NCBI GenBank assembly: GCA_016713325.1
Contig: JADJPJ010000087.1
Location: forward strand, 620,001-684,000
Reading direction: 5' to 3'
DNA from: Candidatus Flexifilum affinis
Lineage (GTDB): Bacteria; Chloroflexota; Anaerolineae; Aggregatilineales; Phototrophicaceae
Length of the DNA stretch: 64,000 nt
Shown here: one piece after another, positions 16,155-24,591 of the stretch
Layout: every line of letters begins with the position of its first letter
How positions within the stretch are numbered: the first letter of the stretch is position 1
Notes under the pieces: generated by a model
Told to the model about the DNA's origin: nothing
The model's database searches: none
The model's input: only the letters and a program-made list of their open reading frames with translations
Translations under genes and position numbers: made by a program

Positions 16155-17899
16155 GGGATCAGCCCGACCTGCTGGTAGAGCGTGAAGCGGTCGGTATTGG
16201 TCGTGACTTCGGTGATCTTGCCGTCTTCGATCCGGTAGGTGATGGCCCCGCTCCACACGTACTTCTGCCCGGATCCGGGGAATCCCAGGAAGTCGCCGGC
16301 ATGCGTACCGCTGTACCGCACGCGTGCCGACACCTTGTCGTGATACGCAGCCAGGGACTCGATCTCAATGTAAAGATCGTGGAAGGCGCTGCGCAGCATA
16401 CCGAGATCGGCATTCAGAGCGCCCACCCCACGGACGGGTTGTTCCGCGCTGTCGAACGTCGTGCGCACATCTGGCGCGACAAACATCGCGAAGGCGTTGG
16501 GATTCCCCTTGTTGATCTCGTCGATCAGCGTGCGCACCATCGCCTTGTTGCCGGCCGTATCGTACATGGCCGGCGGCGTCGGGATGATCCCCATCTGCTG
16601 GAGGATGCTCACCTGGTCGAGCTCGCTGGTGCCCTCGGCAAACTGACCGTTGGCGTAGCGGAGCACGCGGGTGGCCGTCCACTTGATATGCCGCCCGGTT
16701 GCCGGCAGCCCAAAGAAAGCCCCTTGCTGCGTACCTTCGGCTTTGACCAGCAGGAATACTGTGTCGCCGTCGATAATGACGTCGCGGATGCCAAACTGGA
16801 CATCCGGGAACGACTCATGAAGCAGGATATGCGCCTGGCGCACGGCATTCCAGTCATTGCCCATCGTCGCGCCACCCGGAACAATCTGGTGGTCGATGAA
16901 GGTCGGGGCGAAGGCGCTCATGCACTTGTCGATATTGCCTTCGTTCATCCCGCCAATGTACAACTCGATCAAACGGGCGACGTCCGCTTCGATCGCGGCC
17001 TGCTGCTGTTCGGGTTTCTCGCCAAACAGGCCCAGTCCGAGCTGCGAACTGAGTTGGACGAAGTCCATGCCACCCCAGTGCTCCAGGAAGTGCTCGCCAG
17101 GGACGCGCTCGATCTCGATGCACTGTACCTTGAAACGTTTGCCAGACGCCGGCACGCCGAAGAAGGGTGCGCCGGTGTGCTCACCTTCGATGGTAAACAC
17201 AACCGTGGCCAGATCGCCATCGACGATCACGTGCTGGATGTCGTATTCCGACCAGGGGAACGCGGCGTAGTTCATATTCAGGAACATGCGCGCGCCTTCG
17301 ACCCCGGAAGGCATGCCTGGCGCAGCACTGTGATCCAGCACTTTGTCACCCAGAAAGTGTGGCATCCGGTCGATGTTGCGCGGGATGACCATTTCGTTGA
17401 AGTACTGCTGGATGCGTGCCCGCTTCTGATCCGGCGCAGTGGTATTCGGCTTTTCGCCAGCGCGTGTGCCCATGATCGGTTCCGGCCCCGTGCCGGTGAT
17501 CTGGCGAATAATGGCCATGATGTCGTACCACTGGTGATGCTCGGCAAACTTGCCGTTGGCGACCCGGAAGACCTCGACTGCATACGTCTTCATCGACTTT
17601 CCGGACGGAGGCATGTGCATGAAGGAGCCGGTATTCGTCCCTTCAAAGATGATGTGCAGCACCACCCAGTCGCCCTCAGCGCTGATCGCCTCGGTATTCA
17701 TCTTAAGGTCGGGGAAGGCCTGCACGAGCATCTCATAGAACGCCTTCAGGCCTTGCTGGCCGGGAGGCGAACCCAGAGGCTGCGCATGGTCGATCAGTTG
17801 GTCGTCGACGAGGGCGAAAGCGGCATCAACATTGTGTTGATTGATGGCCTGCTGAAACTGGCCAGCCAACGCCTTGATTGCTGCAGTTGTTGTCGTCAT
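16142..17899 (-). CDS. Four-domain SnoaL/ester-cyclase-like protein
   Basis: 585 residues from ATG 17899, preceded by AGGAGA. Four SnoaL/NTF2-like repeats lie at about residues 1-140, 155-295, 300-440 and 445-585. Each has the FPD segment, a DGD/EGD turn, a GTxxGxFxGxPxxGK stretch and a GK/xFxEhW or GKI segment. Domains 3 and 4 end with QQMGIIP and QQVGLIP. Polyketide cyclases such as SnoaL are single-domain, about 140 residues. Four in one chain is odd and suggests internal pseudo-oligomerisation or a scaffold. Domains 2-4 align in order with the three domains of the next gene upstream, so the two arose by duplication. Confidence 0.82.
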   Translation of the reverse strand: MTTTTAAIKALAGQFQQAINQHNVDAAFALVDDQLIDHAQPLGSPPGQQGLKAFYEMLVQAFPDLKMNTEAISAEGDWVVLHIIFEGTNTGSFMHMPPSGKSMKTYAVEVFRVANGKFAEHHQWYDIMAIIRQITGTGPEPIMGTRAGEKPNTTAPDQKRARIQQYFNEMVIPRNIDRMPHFLGDKVLDHSAAPGMPSGVEGARMFLNMNYAAFPWSEYDIQHVIVDGDLATVVFTIEGEHTGAPFFGVPASGKRFKVQCIEIERVPGEHFLEHWGGMDFVQLSSQLGLGLFGEKPEQQQAAIEADVARLIELYIGGMNEGNIDKCMSAFAPTFIDHQIVPGGATMGNDWNAVRQAHILLHESFPDVQFGIRDVIIDGDTVFLLVKAEGTQQGAFFGLPATGRHIKWTATRVLRYANGQFAEGTSELDQVSILQQMGIIPTPPAMYDTAGNKAMVRTLIDEINKGNPNAFAMFVAPDVRTTFDSAEQPVRGVGALNADLGMLRSAFHDLYIEIESLAAYHDKVSARVRYSGTHAGDFLGFPGSGQKYVWSGAITYRIEDGKITEVTTNTDRFTLYQQVGLIPRFG

Positions 17900-17945
17900 A
17901 GGTTCTCCTGATGGTACAGACCCGTAATCGGCGACTTCAGTCCTA

Positions 17946-19250
17946 TCAGCCAAAGCTCGGAATGATCCCGACCTGCTGAAGCAGTGTGAATCTGTCGATA
18001 TTGACCCATCGTTCAACGATCTTGCCATCCTCAAAGCGATCGTTCACGATGCCACTCCAGTGATAAACCTTGCACGTGCCGGGCACCCCCATGTAGGCGC
18101 CGCTGTGAGTCCCGGTGAAATGCATCCGGGTCGCGACACGATCGCCAGACGCCGTCATGCTTTCGACCGTCCGGTTGAAGTCATGGAAAGCAGCGTGCAG
18201 CATGGCATCGTCGTTCTTGGCCCACTTCGCACCTTTGAGCGGAGCCGGGTTGCTTTCCATGTGGATGATCACATCGGCGGCCATCGCTTCGTCGTAGGCA
18301 TGAATGTTGCCCATATTCAACTGCTCGATCAGCCATATGATCACCGCTTTGTTCCCTTCCGTGTCATAGATCACCGGTGGCGTCGGTATCATCCCCATTT
18401 GCTGGAGAATGCCAACCTGATCCAGCTCGCTCGTGCCCTCCACGAAGAGACCATTCTCAAGGCGCAGCAGTCGAACGCCGGTCCAGCGGATGTGCTTGCC
18501 GGTCGCCGGGATGCCGAAAAACGCGCCCTGGTGCGTGCCCTCGCCGTTCACCCGCATGACCACTGAGTCGCCTTCGACCAGCAGATCTTCCAGCGTAAAC
18601 TGGACATCCGGGAAGGCATCCTTGAGCATCATGTGAGCCTGCCGCACGTCTGCCTTGGTGCTGCCGAGCGTCGCGCCTCCAGGAACCACCTGGTGATCAA
18701 CGAACGAGTCGGCGAAAACCTCCATCGTGCGATCGACGTCGCCCTCGTTCATGCTCTCGATATACTGGACAGCCAGACGTCTGGCATCTTCGCTGTAGTC
18801 TGGCGGGGCATCTTTCTTGTCCATGCCGAAGAACGGCAGTCCGAGCTGTTCGGCCAGCCCAATCATGTCGATGCCACCCCAGTGTTCAACGAACTGAACC
18901 TCGGGGACGACGATGACCTCGATATTCGGGATACGGAACTTCTTGCCTGTCGGGGGTGTTCCCAGCAGCGGCTTGCCGGTGAATTCTCCCTCGATATAGC
19001 CGATCAGGATCAGGGCGTCGCCATCCACCAGCAGGTGATGAATGTCGTACCAGAGCCAGGGGAACGAGTCGAAATTCAGGCGCAGAAAGGCCTTCGCGGC
19101 TTCTGCTGCCGGCATGTTCATCACAGGCGCGCTGTGCTCGATCACATCCGGGTGGATGTAACCGTCAACGAGATCGAGTTTGCGCGGGATGATCACCTCG
19201 GTGAAGTACTTGAGGATCAGCGCGCGTTTTTCTTCCGGTGTTGTCGCCAT
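17946..19250 (-). CDS. Three-domain SnoaL/ester-cyclase-like protein
   Basis: 434 residues with three SnoaL-like repeats (about 1-145, 150-295, 300-434). Its repeats match domains 2, 3 and 4 of the downstream 585-residue protein: EGTSELDQVGILQQMG and IYDTEGNKAV have near-identical partners there. The C-terminus VGIIPSFG is the array's terminal motif. The start at 19250 is preceded by GGAGGAAAG. It is a soluble protein with no signal peptide. Function is unassigned; the fold fits a cyclase, an isomerase or a ligand-binding protein. Confidence 0.82.
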   Translation of the reverse strand: MATTPEEKRALILKYFTEVIIPRKLDLVDGYIHPDVIEHSAPVMNMPAAEAAKAFLRLNFDSFPWLWYDIHHLLVDGDALILIGYIEGEFTGKPLLGTPPTGKKFRIPNIEVIVVPEVQFVEHWGGIDMIGLAEQLGLPFFGMDKKDAPPDYSEDARRLAVQYIESMNEGDVDRTMEVFADSFVDHQVVPGGATLGSTKADVRQAHMMLKDAFPDVQFTLEDLLVEGDSVVMRVNGEGTHQGAFFGIPATGKHIRWTGVRLLRLENGLFVEGTSELDQVGILQQMGMIPTPPVIYDTEGNKAVIIWLIEQLNMGNIHAYDEAMAADVIIHMESNPAPLKGAKWAKNDDAMLHAAFHDFNRTVESMTASGDRVATRMHFTGTHSGAYMGVPGTCKVYHWSGIVNDRFEDGKIVERWVNIDRFTLLQQVGIIPSFG

Positions 19251-19263
19251 GACACTTTCCTCC

Positions 19264-19785
19264 CTAAGGCGCGGTGATTTCGCGCACTATCTTCATGGCG
19301 TCGAACCAGAAGTGGCGTTCGACGAACTTCCCATCACGAACCTTGAAAATCTCCAGAACATACGTTGCGAAGGGTTTGCCCGTCGCTGGAGTATTGTAGT
19401 AAGGCGCCTGGCTGGTGCCTCGATACTGCCCATTCAGCACGACCATATCACCGTCAACATGAATATGGTCGATCGCGAACTGAAGATCCGGGAACGACGC
19501 CAGCAGCGTCATGTAGACCTGTTGAATCCCCTGTGCAGAGGCAGGCGCGCCAGGGAGCGAGTAATCGACCATCTCCGGATCAAGCAATCCCATGATGGTG
19601 CCGAAGTCACGCCGGTTGATGGCGTCAGAGTAGCGCCGCGCGACCTCTTCCTGTTCCGCGCGACTGGGGCTTGAGTCATCGACGGGCCGCGCACGATAGT
19701 TGATCCCTCGCTGCTCGGCAAAGGGTTCCTCTGGCGCGACCTGTGACAGCCGCCAGAGCAGACTCTGTGGACTTTCATTTGCCAT
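19264..19785 (-). CDS. SnoaL-like protein with polar N-terminal extension
   Basis: 173 residues. A SnoaL domain spans about 45-173 (RRYSDAINRRDFGTIMGLL, LASFPDLQFAIDHIHVDGDMVVL, NTPATGKPFATYVLEIFKVRDGKFVERHFWFD). It most resembles domain 1 of the 585-residue protein (HHQWYDIMAIIRQIT versus RHFWFDAMKIVREIT). The first 40 residues are polar, have no counterpart in the neighbours and may be a docking tail. It lies 4 bases from the upstream gene and 13 from the downstream one, so it is certainly co-transcribed. Confidence 0.8.
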   Translation of the reverse strand: MANESPQSLLWRLSQVAPEEPFAEQRGINYRARPVDDSSPSRAEQEEVARRYSDAINRRDFGTIMGLLDPEMVDYSLPGAPASAQGIQQVYMTLLASFPDLQFAIDHIHVDGDMVVLNGQYRGTSQAPYYNTPATGKPFATYVLEIFKVRDGKFVERHFWFDAMKIVREITAP

Positions 19786-19789
19786 TGCC

Positions 19790-21073
19790 TTAACTCCCCC
19801 CTGGGATCAGGCCAAACTGCTGAAGAAGGCCGAAGACATCGGAATTGAACCAGCGTTCGACGATCTTCCCATTCTCAATACGGTTGGTTGCCATTGCCGT
19901 CCAGGTCATCTTCTTGCCAGAAGCGGGAATGCCCATAAACGGCTTGCTGTGGGTCCCTGTCCAGCGCAGACGTACCATGACCTTGTCCCCTGCGGCGAGA
20001 ATATCCTCGATCTCGACGACCAGGTCGGGGAACGCATCCTGCGTCATCTTTGCGCCCTGCTTGACCGGCTCAAGCCCCTTGACGTACGGGTTGAGCGCAT
20101 CACCGTGCATGACGAAATCGGGCGACATCAGTTCGTCGACGATGTCGATATTGTGTTTGTTTTCCTCTTCGTACAGCCGGCGGACCAGCGCCTTGTTGGC
20201 TTCCGGGTTGGGCGGCGGAGCAAACGACGGGACTACCCCCATCTGTTGAAGGATGCCGACCTGGTCGAATTCGTTCCAGGCTTCGACAAACATGCCATCC
20301 TCAACCCGCAGGATGCGATGCGCCGTCCAGGAGATTTCCTTGCCGGTCGCCGGAAAACCATAGAACTCGCCGCTATGCGTGCCGACGGCGTGCACGCGAA
20401 TGGCGACCTTGTCGCCTTCCACCATCAACTCGTCGACGGTGAACGTGAGATTGCTGAACGACTGGTTCAGCATGTGATGGGCCATGACCACGGCCTCGAC
20501 GCCGGGCGGCAATCCGCTCACCTGAGCGCTGTTGTGGTCATTGAAATCCTTGTGGAACACTGCACGCAGCGCCGCCTCGTCGTCCTGGTTGACGCCGGAG
20601 ATGTAGGTGTGGACCATGGCCGCGTACTGCTCTTCTCGCGCCTTTTGTTCCGGGTCGCGCATGGCGCCGAGCCGCATCATCAGTCCGACGATGTCCAGAC
20701 CGCCCCAGCGCTCAGCATATTTGCCGTCGACCAGACGCACCGTTTCCAGGAGGAGCACGGAAAACTCTTTCCCAGTTGCCGGCAGCCCCATCAGATTGCC
20801 ATCGTGGGTTCCCGAAATCGTCGAAACCACCGACACTTTGTCGTCCTGAGCAATCAACTCGTGAATCGTATTGCGGGCGTCCGACGACCCTTCAAAAAAC
20901 ATCTGGAAAAACATCCGTGTGCCCGCATGTCCCTGAGGAATACCAGGCGGTGCGCTGTAATCGACACCATCTTCAGGGATGTAATCCGCGAAACGATCGA
21001 GGATGTGGTTGTTGATCACATTCTCTATGTAGTCGCGGACCCGCGCCTTGTTCCTCTCTTGCAGGTCACCCAC
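19790..21073 (-). CDS. Three-domain SnoaL/ester-cyclase-like protein
   Basis: 427 residues, three SnoaL repeats (about 1-140, 145-285, 290-427). Typical elements recur: GTHDGNLMGLPATGK, GTHSGEFYGFPATGK and GTHSKPFMGIPASGKK, each followed by a beta-hairpin with GK/GMxxE. Domains 2 and 3 end with QQMGVVP and QQFGLIP. It is the third multi-domain paralogue in a row and more diverged than the 434/585-residue pair. The start at 21073 lies 44 bases after the previous stop. It is probably cytoplasmic; no function can be named from the sequence. Confidence 0.82.
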   Translation of the reverse strand: MGDLQERNKARVRDYIENVINNHILDRFADYIPEDGVDYSAPPGIPQGHAGTRMFFQMFFEGSSDARNTIHELIAQDDKVSVVSTISGTHDGNLMGLPATGKEFSVLLLETVRLVDGKYAERWGGLDIVGLMMRLGAMRDPEQKAREEQYAAMVHTYISGVNQDDEAALRAVFHKDFNDHNSAQVSGLPPGVEAVVMAHHMLNQSFSNLTFTVDELMVEGDKVAIRVHAVGTHSGEFYGFPATGKEISWTAHRILRVEDGMFVEAWNEFDQVGILQQMGVVPSFAPPPNPEANKALVRRLYEEENKHNIDIVDELMSPDFVMHGDALNPYVKGLEPVKQGAKMTQDAFPDLVVEIEDILAAGDKVMVRLRWTGTHSKPFMGIPASGKKMTWTAMATNRIENGKIVERWFNSDVFGLLQQFGLIPGGS

Positions 21074-21117
21074 TTACTCATCCCCCCGGGCAAAAAACAG
21101 GATCAAACGTGCATACT

Positions 21118-21528
21118 TTAGTTTTGGATTCCGAGCTGCGTTCGTATACCCATCCGATCCACCCACTCCCAGCGTTCGACGATCTGTTTGTCAGCAAGAC
21201 GGAACACGTACATGGCCGACACACTAATCGGCTTACCGGTTGGAGGGGCGCCCATGAAGTCCCCCTGGTGAGTTCCGGAGAGTTTCACCCGACAGACAAC
21301 AAGGTCTCGTTCGCCGGTCACATCCTCAATCGTCGATTGAAGATCAGGAAAAGCGCTGAAGTAGCTGCTGAGCGACTGCTGCACATGCTGCACGGTCTCG
21401 GACTTGCCGGTCGAGTTCAGGTCAGTCAGAGGGTCGCGCATATACTGCGCGACCTCATCCAGCCGACGCTCGACCATGACGACTTGATGGAACTCGGTGA
21501 TTAGATTCTTGTTCACATCGACAGACAC
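21118..21528 (-). CDS. SnoaL-like protein, single domain
   Basis: 136 residues. The domain reads FHQVVMVERRLDEVAQYM, YFSAFPDLQSTIEDVTGERDLVVCRVKLSGTHQGDFMGAPPTGKP and IVERWEWVDRMGIRTQLGI. It ends early with QLGIQN instead of QLGxIP. This is the standard single-domain SnoaL length. It sits between multi-domain and single-domain paralogues with gaps of 44 and 46 bases. Confidence 0.82.
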   Translation of the reverse strand: MSVDVNKNLITEFHQVVMVERRLDEVAQYMRDPLTDLNSTGKSETVQHVQQSLSSYFSAFPDLQSTIEDVTGERDLVVCRVKLSGTHQGDFMGAPPTGKPISVSAMYVFRLADKQIVERWEWVDRMGIRTQLGIQN

Positions 21529-21574
21529 GATCGAAGTCCTTTGTTGTCGTCAGGCGCAATGCAACGAACCGGGA

Positions 21575-22015
21575 CTAGCCGCCGCCGAGCTTCATCTCGG
21601 GAAGCAGGCCAAGGGCAATGAGTTGTGGGATTACGTCCATGTTCGCCCACCGCTCGATGATCTTGCCTTCGTTGTTGAAGCGATATGTGGAGATGCCTGC
21701 CCACTTGTGGACCTTGCCTGTAGGTTCCTTGCCCATGAATGGACCAAGGTGCGTACCGCGCCAGGTCAGGCGGACGACGACGACGTCACCTTCGGCCACC
21801 ATCTCCTCGATCACCGTATGGCCATCGGGATAGGCCGCCTTGACACCGCCAACACCCTGCTTGATGGCCTCGCTGCCGCCGATGTACGGAAACAGCGCGT
21901 CGCCGTGATGTACGAATTCCGAGCACATCAGTTCGTCAATGACGTCGACGTTGCCCTTGCCGATCGCCTCATCATAAAAGCGCTGCACGTTCTGCTTGTT
22001 GAGTTCGATGCCCAT
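21575..22015 (-). CDS. SnoaL-like ester-cyclase family protein, single domain
   Basis: 146 residues. The motif pattern is close to the family consensus: VQRFYDEAIGKGNVDVIDELM, GVKAAYPDGHTVIEEMVAEGDVVVVRLTWRGTHLGPFMGKEPTGK, GKIIERWANMDVIPQLIALGLLP. MCSEFVHHGDALFPY resembles MSPDFVMHGDALNPY in the third domain of the 427-residue protein, which links the two. Such proteins are annotated as ester cyclases by analogy with polyketide SnoaL. There are no polyketide synthase genes here, so a ring-closure role on a polyketide is not supported by context. Confidence 0.82.
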   Translation of the reverse strand: MGIELNKQNVQRFYDEAIGKGNVDVIDELMCSEFVHHGDALFPYIGGSEAIKQGVGGVKAAYPDGHTVIEEMVAEGDVVVVRLTWRGTHLGPFMGKEPTGKVHKWAGISTYRFNNEGKIIERWANMDVIPQLIALGLLPEMKLGGG

Positions 22016-22069
22016 GAAAACTTCTCCTCTGAACCTTCCGTGCGTGTTGGGAACGCGAGTCGTTCGACC

Positions 22070-22509
22070 TCAGCCGCCGAACTTCGTCGGCATGATGCCG
22101 AGCTGCTGGAACATCGACAGAAAGTCCTCGATGACCCATCGCTCGAACATGACGCCGTCGTCGTTGAAGTGAGCGAGCTGGGTCGCCGTCCACGTCAGGA
22201 AACGAAACGTCGGTTGGACGCCCAAGAATTCGTTGACGTGACGCGCAGTGACTTTCTGATGCGTCATCACCTTGTTGCCCTCCGCGAAGATGTGAATGAT
22301 CTCGATCTTCGCGTCCGGGAAGGTCTGCTTGAAACCGCCGATCCCTGCTTGTGGGCATCGCGACCGACCGCTTTTGGCAGGAGAGACTGCGGACCATAGG
22401 TCGTGAAGTCCTCGACCATGAGCTTATCCAGCTCCTGAAGCTGATCGTTGTTCGCGGCCAGGAAGAAGCGGACCACCTGGTTCTTATTGTGTTGTGGTGT
22501 GGTTGGCAC
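22070..22509 (-). CDS. SnoaL-like protein with single-base frameshift
   Basis: Two overlapping frames make one SnoaL domain. The first part runs MPTTPQHNKNQVVRFFLAAN to GRDAHKQG, and the second from IGGFKQTFPDAKIEIIHIFAEG to LFQQLGIMPTKFGG-like ends. One extra base near 22349-22352 joins them into 146 residues, matching the neighbours. The total length (440 bases) is one short of a multiple of three. The restored protein keeps HVNEFLGVQP, FERWVIEDFLSMFQQLGIMP and the terminal FGG. Either a sequencing deletion or a recently broken copy in a redundant array. Confidence 0.72.
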
Positions 22510-22647
22510 TGTTCACCCCTCCGAATGAGTGGGACTGCCCTGCTGCTGCGCAGTCACCGTGAATGCAACGCGCATTGCGAGCAAAGGGGGCATAAACGAA
22601 ACGCCCCCATCCGTGCAAATCCGATCCGCTGCGGGACCAGGCCAAGC
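22510..22647 (-). other. Gap with terminator-like hairpin inside the SnoaL run
   Basis: 138 bases with no gene, the longest gap in the run. It contains GGGGGC and GCCCCC arms (about 22586-22608). On the minus strand the stem is followed by TTTG, a weak Rho-independent terminator shape. It may partly separate the two-domain gene from those downstream. Confidence 0.4.
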
Positions 22648-23541
22648 TTAGCGCCCAGGACCGCCGAACACCGGCAGAATCCCGAGCTGCTGCAGCAAAC
22701 CGAGCATGTCCCAGTAGCCGTGCGCAACCGAGATCTTGTTGTCGTACAGGCGGAACACCATATGACCGGTCAGGTTGATCGCCTTGTTGGTCGGGGGCAG
22801 ACCGCGGAAGTCGCCGGTATGCGTGCCGGTGACGTGATAGCGCATCGCCGCCCTGTCAGCCTCACAATAGACCGCATCGATCTGGTAGCGAATGTCCGGG
22901 AACGCCGTATGGAGGGTCTCGAGCCAGCGCTTGACGCTGTCCTGCCCCAGCTCCTCGCCGCCGCCTTCCTGGAAGAAGACGTAGTTCTTGCTGTAATACT
23001 CGGGAATCCGATCCTGAGCATTGATGTTCCAGACCTCCTCGACCACCTTGCGAATCACATCGCGGTTGGTCAGAGGCGTCTCGGTCGTGTTCAGTCGTTG
23101 ACCGCTGTGTGAGGCCACCGGCGACCAGAACAAATCGTATTCGTTGGTACCGTCACCGAAGATCGCGCCGCGGCCTTCAATGACTCGGCCGTTGCGCCAG
23201 CGCAGCAGGTGGATCACATCGATATCCAGCTTGGTGTACGGAACCTGACCGGTGCCCTCATGCCCGGAGCGAAAGCCCAGGTTGTGAGTCACGTCAGCCG
23301 ACCACTCATCATTGACCAGCACGGTGACGCCCGTCATCTTGAAGCTACCATTCGAAAGTGCGCCCACCTGCCCCATGAAGGCAAGGAAGGCATCCAGACC
23401 GTAGTGCCATCCCGAGAGCGGGTTGTGCCCCGGGACGAGCCATCTCATATTGTTGTCCCAGTACTTGTCGATCTCGGCCTTGTCTCCAGACGCGAGGGCG
23501 TCATAGGCCAGCTTGACGAGTTCTGCAGTCACATGAGGCAT
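22648..23541 (-). CDS. Two-domain SnoaL-like protein
   Basis: 297 residues. Domain 1 (about 1-155) belongs to the SnoaL_2-like branch: WLVPGHNPLSGWHYGLDAFLAFMG matches the MPGHHPLSGRMEGVDAVISFFG segment of the next upstream gene. Domain 2 (about 160-297) is the ester-cyclase branch with TAFPDIRYQIDAVY, GTHTGDFRGLPPTNK and LLQQLGILPVFGG. The protein therefore joins the two SnoaL subfamilies found in the array. It is soluble and has no signal peptide. The start at 23541 follows GGGAGG. Confidence 0.8.
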   Translation of the reverse strand: MPHVTAELVKLAYDALASGDKAEIDKYWDNNMRWLVPGHNPLSGWHYGLDAFLAFMGQVGALSNGSFKMTGVTVLVNDEWSADVTHNLGFRSGHEGTGQVPYTKLDIDVIHLLRWRNGRVIEGRGAIFGDGTNEYDLFWSPVASHSGQRLNTTETPLTNRDVIRKVVEEVWNINAQDRIPEYYSKNYVFFQEGGGEELGQDSVKRWLETLHTAFPDIRYQIDAVYCEADRAAMRYHVTGTHTGDFRGLPPTNKAINLTGHMVFRLYDNKISVAHGYWDMLGLLQQLGILPVFGGPGR

Positions 23542-23598
23542 ACGTTACCTCCCAGCGAGTCCGCTGTTAGAAAATAAGGCAATGCGAAAGGACGACGG

Positions 23599-24021
23599 CT
23601 ATTCCGCGAGACGCGCCGGGATACCCTTGAGCGTGAACATACTCCACATGTAGCGATCGACGGTGTGCTGATCGCCGGTGTGGACGCGCACTTCGTGAAT
23701 CTTGCCATCCTTGATGCCGTAGGTCGTGCAGGTCGGGAATACGAATTCCTCGCTGCCGATCTTTCCGTGCCCGGTGTGCTTCTCGACGACCGTGCCATCA
23801 TCCAATTCACCGAAGTGCACGTTGTCGACGGTGATGCCCGCCTGGAACAGTGCGCCGAAGAACGAGATAACCGCATCGACGCCTTCCATACGGCCAGACA
23901 GAGGATGATGCCCAGGCATCGTCCAGCTCATGTCCGGGTGGAAGACCGTGGCCTTGATGCCAGCCATGTCGCCCTTGGAGAACAGATCGTACATCGTCAG
24001 AACGAGATCGGTATTGGCCAT
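23599..24021 (-). CDS. SnoaL_2-like protein, single domain
   Basis: 140 residues: LTMYDLFSKGDMAGIKATVFHPDMSW, GHHPLSGRMEGVDAVISFF, GKIHEVRVHTGDQHTVDRYMWSMF. This branch (NTF2-like, ketosteroid-isomerase-related) differs from the ester-cyclase branch and lacks the QLGxIP end. It resembles the first domain of the neighbouring 297-residue protein. The start at 24021 has AGGAG 6 bases upstream. Function unassigned. Confidence 0.8.
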   Translation of the reverse strand: MANTDLVLTMYDLFSKGDMAGIKATVFHPDMSWTMPGHHPLSGRMEGVDAVISFFGALFQAGITVDNVHFGELDDGTVVEKHTGHGKIGSEEFVFPTCTTYGIKDGKIHEVRVHTGDQHTVDRYMWSMFTLKGIPARLAE

Positions 24022-24091
24022 GGTGAAACACTCCTGTAGGTATATAAAGAATGGAAACGGAACGATCTACCACGCTGGACCACTTCGCGGA

Positions 24092-24541
24092 CTAGAGGGG
24101 AACCCCGCCCTCCAGCTGCCGAAGCTCATCCACAACATAAAGGGTGATGGCCGGAGCCAGCGACTTCGGGCAGCGCTTGATGATCCACGTCTGGTAGGCG
24201 TCGAAGCGAAGGCGTTCGCTGTTGGCGGCGGGAGCCTTCCAGCGGCTGGCCTCCCAGCGGACCACCAGCTTCACGTCGGCCTTGGAGCCATCTTCCGAAA
24301 CCTGGATATCGAGCGATTGCATCGTGTGCACTTCGTCGAAGAAGATGCGGATGACACCCTGGAACCAGAGTTCGAATTCCGCCTGCGTGCGCAGGGTCGC
24401 TTCCGGGAAAACCATCTCGAGTTCGGTGCTGTGGATGTACTTGATCATGTCGACCTGGGCACGGTGCACATCGAGGCCCTGATACCAGTCGATCACCATC
24501 GCTTCGATTTCCTGCTTCGTCAACGGTGCGAGCTGTGTCAT
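24092..24541 (-). CDS. Divergent NTF2/SnoaL-like protein
   Basis: 149 residues and the least typical member: IEAMVIDWYQGLDVHRAQVDMIKYI, ELEMVFPEATLRTQAEFELWFQGV, VSEDGSKADVKLVVRWEASRW, YQTWIIK. The pattern of helices then a curved sheet fits an NTF2-like fold, but GTHxGxFxGxPATGK is absent. It is the first SnoaL-type gene after the ThDP enzyme, 50 bases away, and is probably co-transcribed with it. Fold assignment is moderate. Confidence 0.65.
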   Translation of the reverse strand: MTQLAPLTKQEIEAMVIDWYQGLDVHRAQVDMIKYIHSTELEMVFPEATLRTQAEFELWFQGVIRIFFDEVHTMQSLDIQVSEDGSKADVKLVVRWEASRWKAPAANSERLRFDAYQTWIIKRCPKSLAPAITLYVVDELRQLEGGVPL

Positions 24542-24591
24542 TATTCCCCCTTATTGGTAACCAATTACACTCTGGGCAGCAGCGAACTGCA

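Noticed and set aside
16301..17911. 536-codon + strand frame inside the four-domain SnoaL gene
   Set aside because: It is the antisense of a repeat-bearing real gene, has no motif and no ribosome site, and its length comes from codon bias on the other strand.
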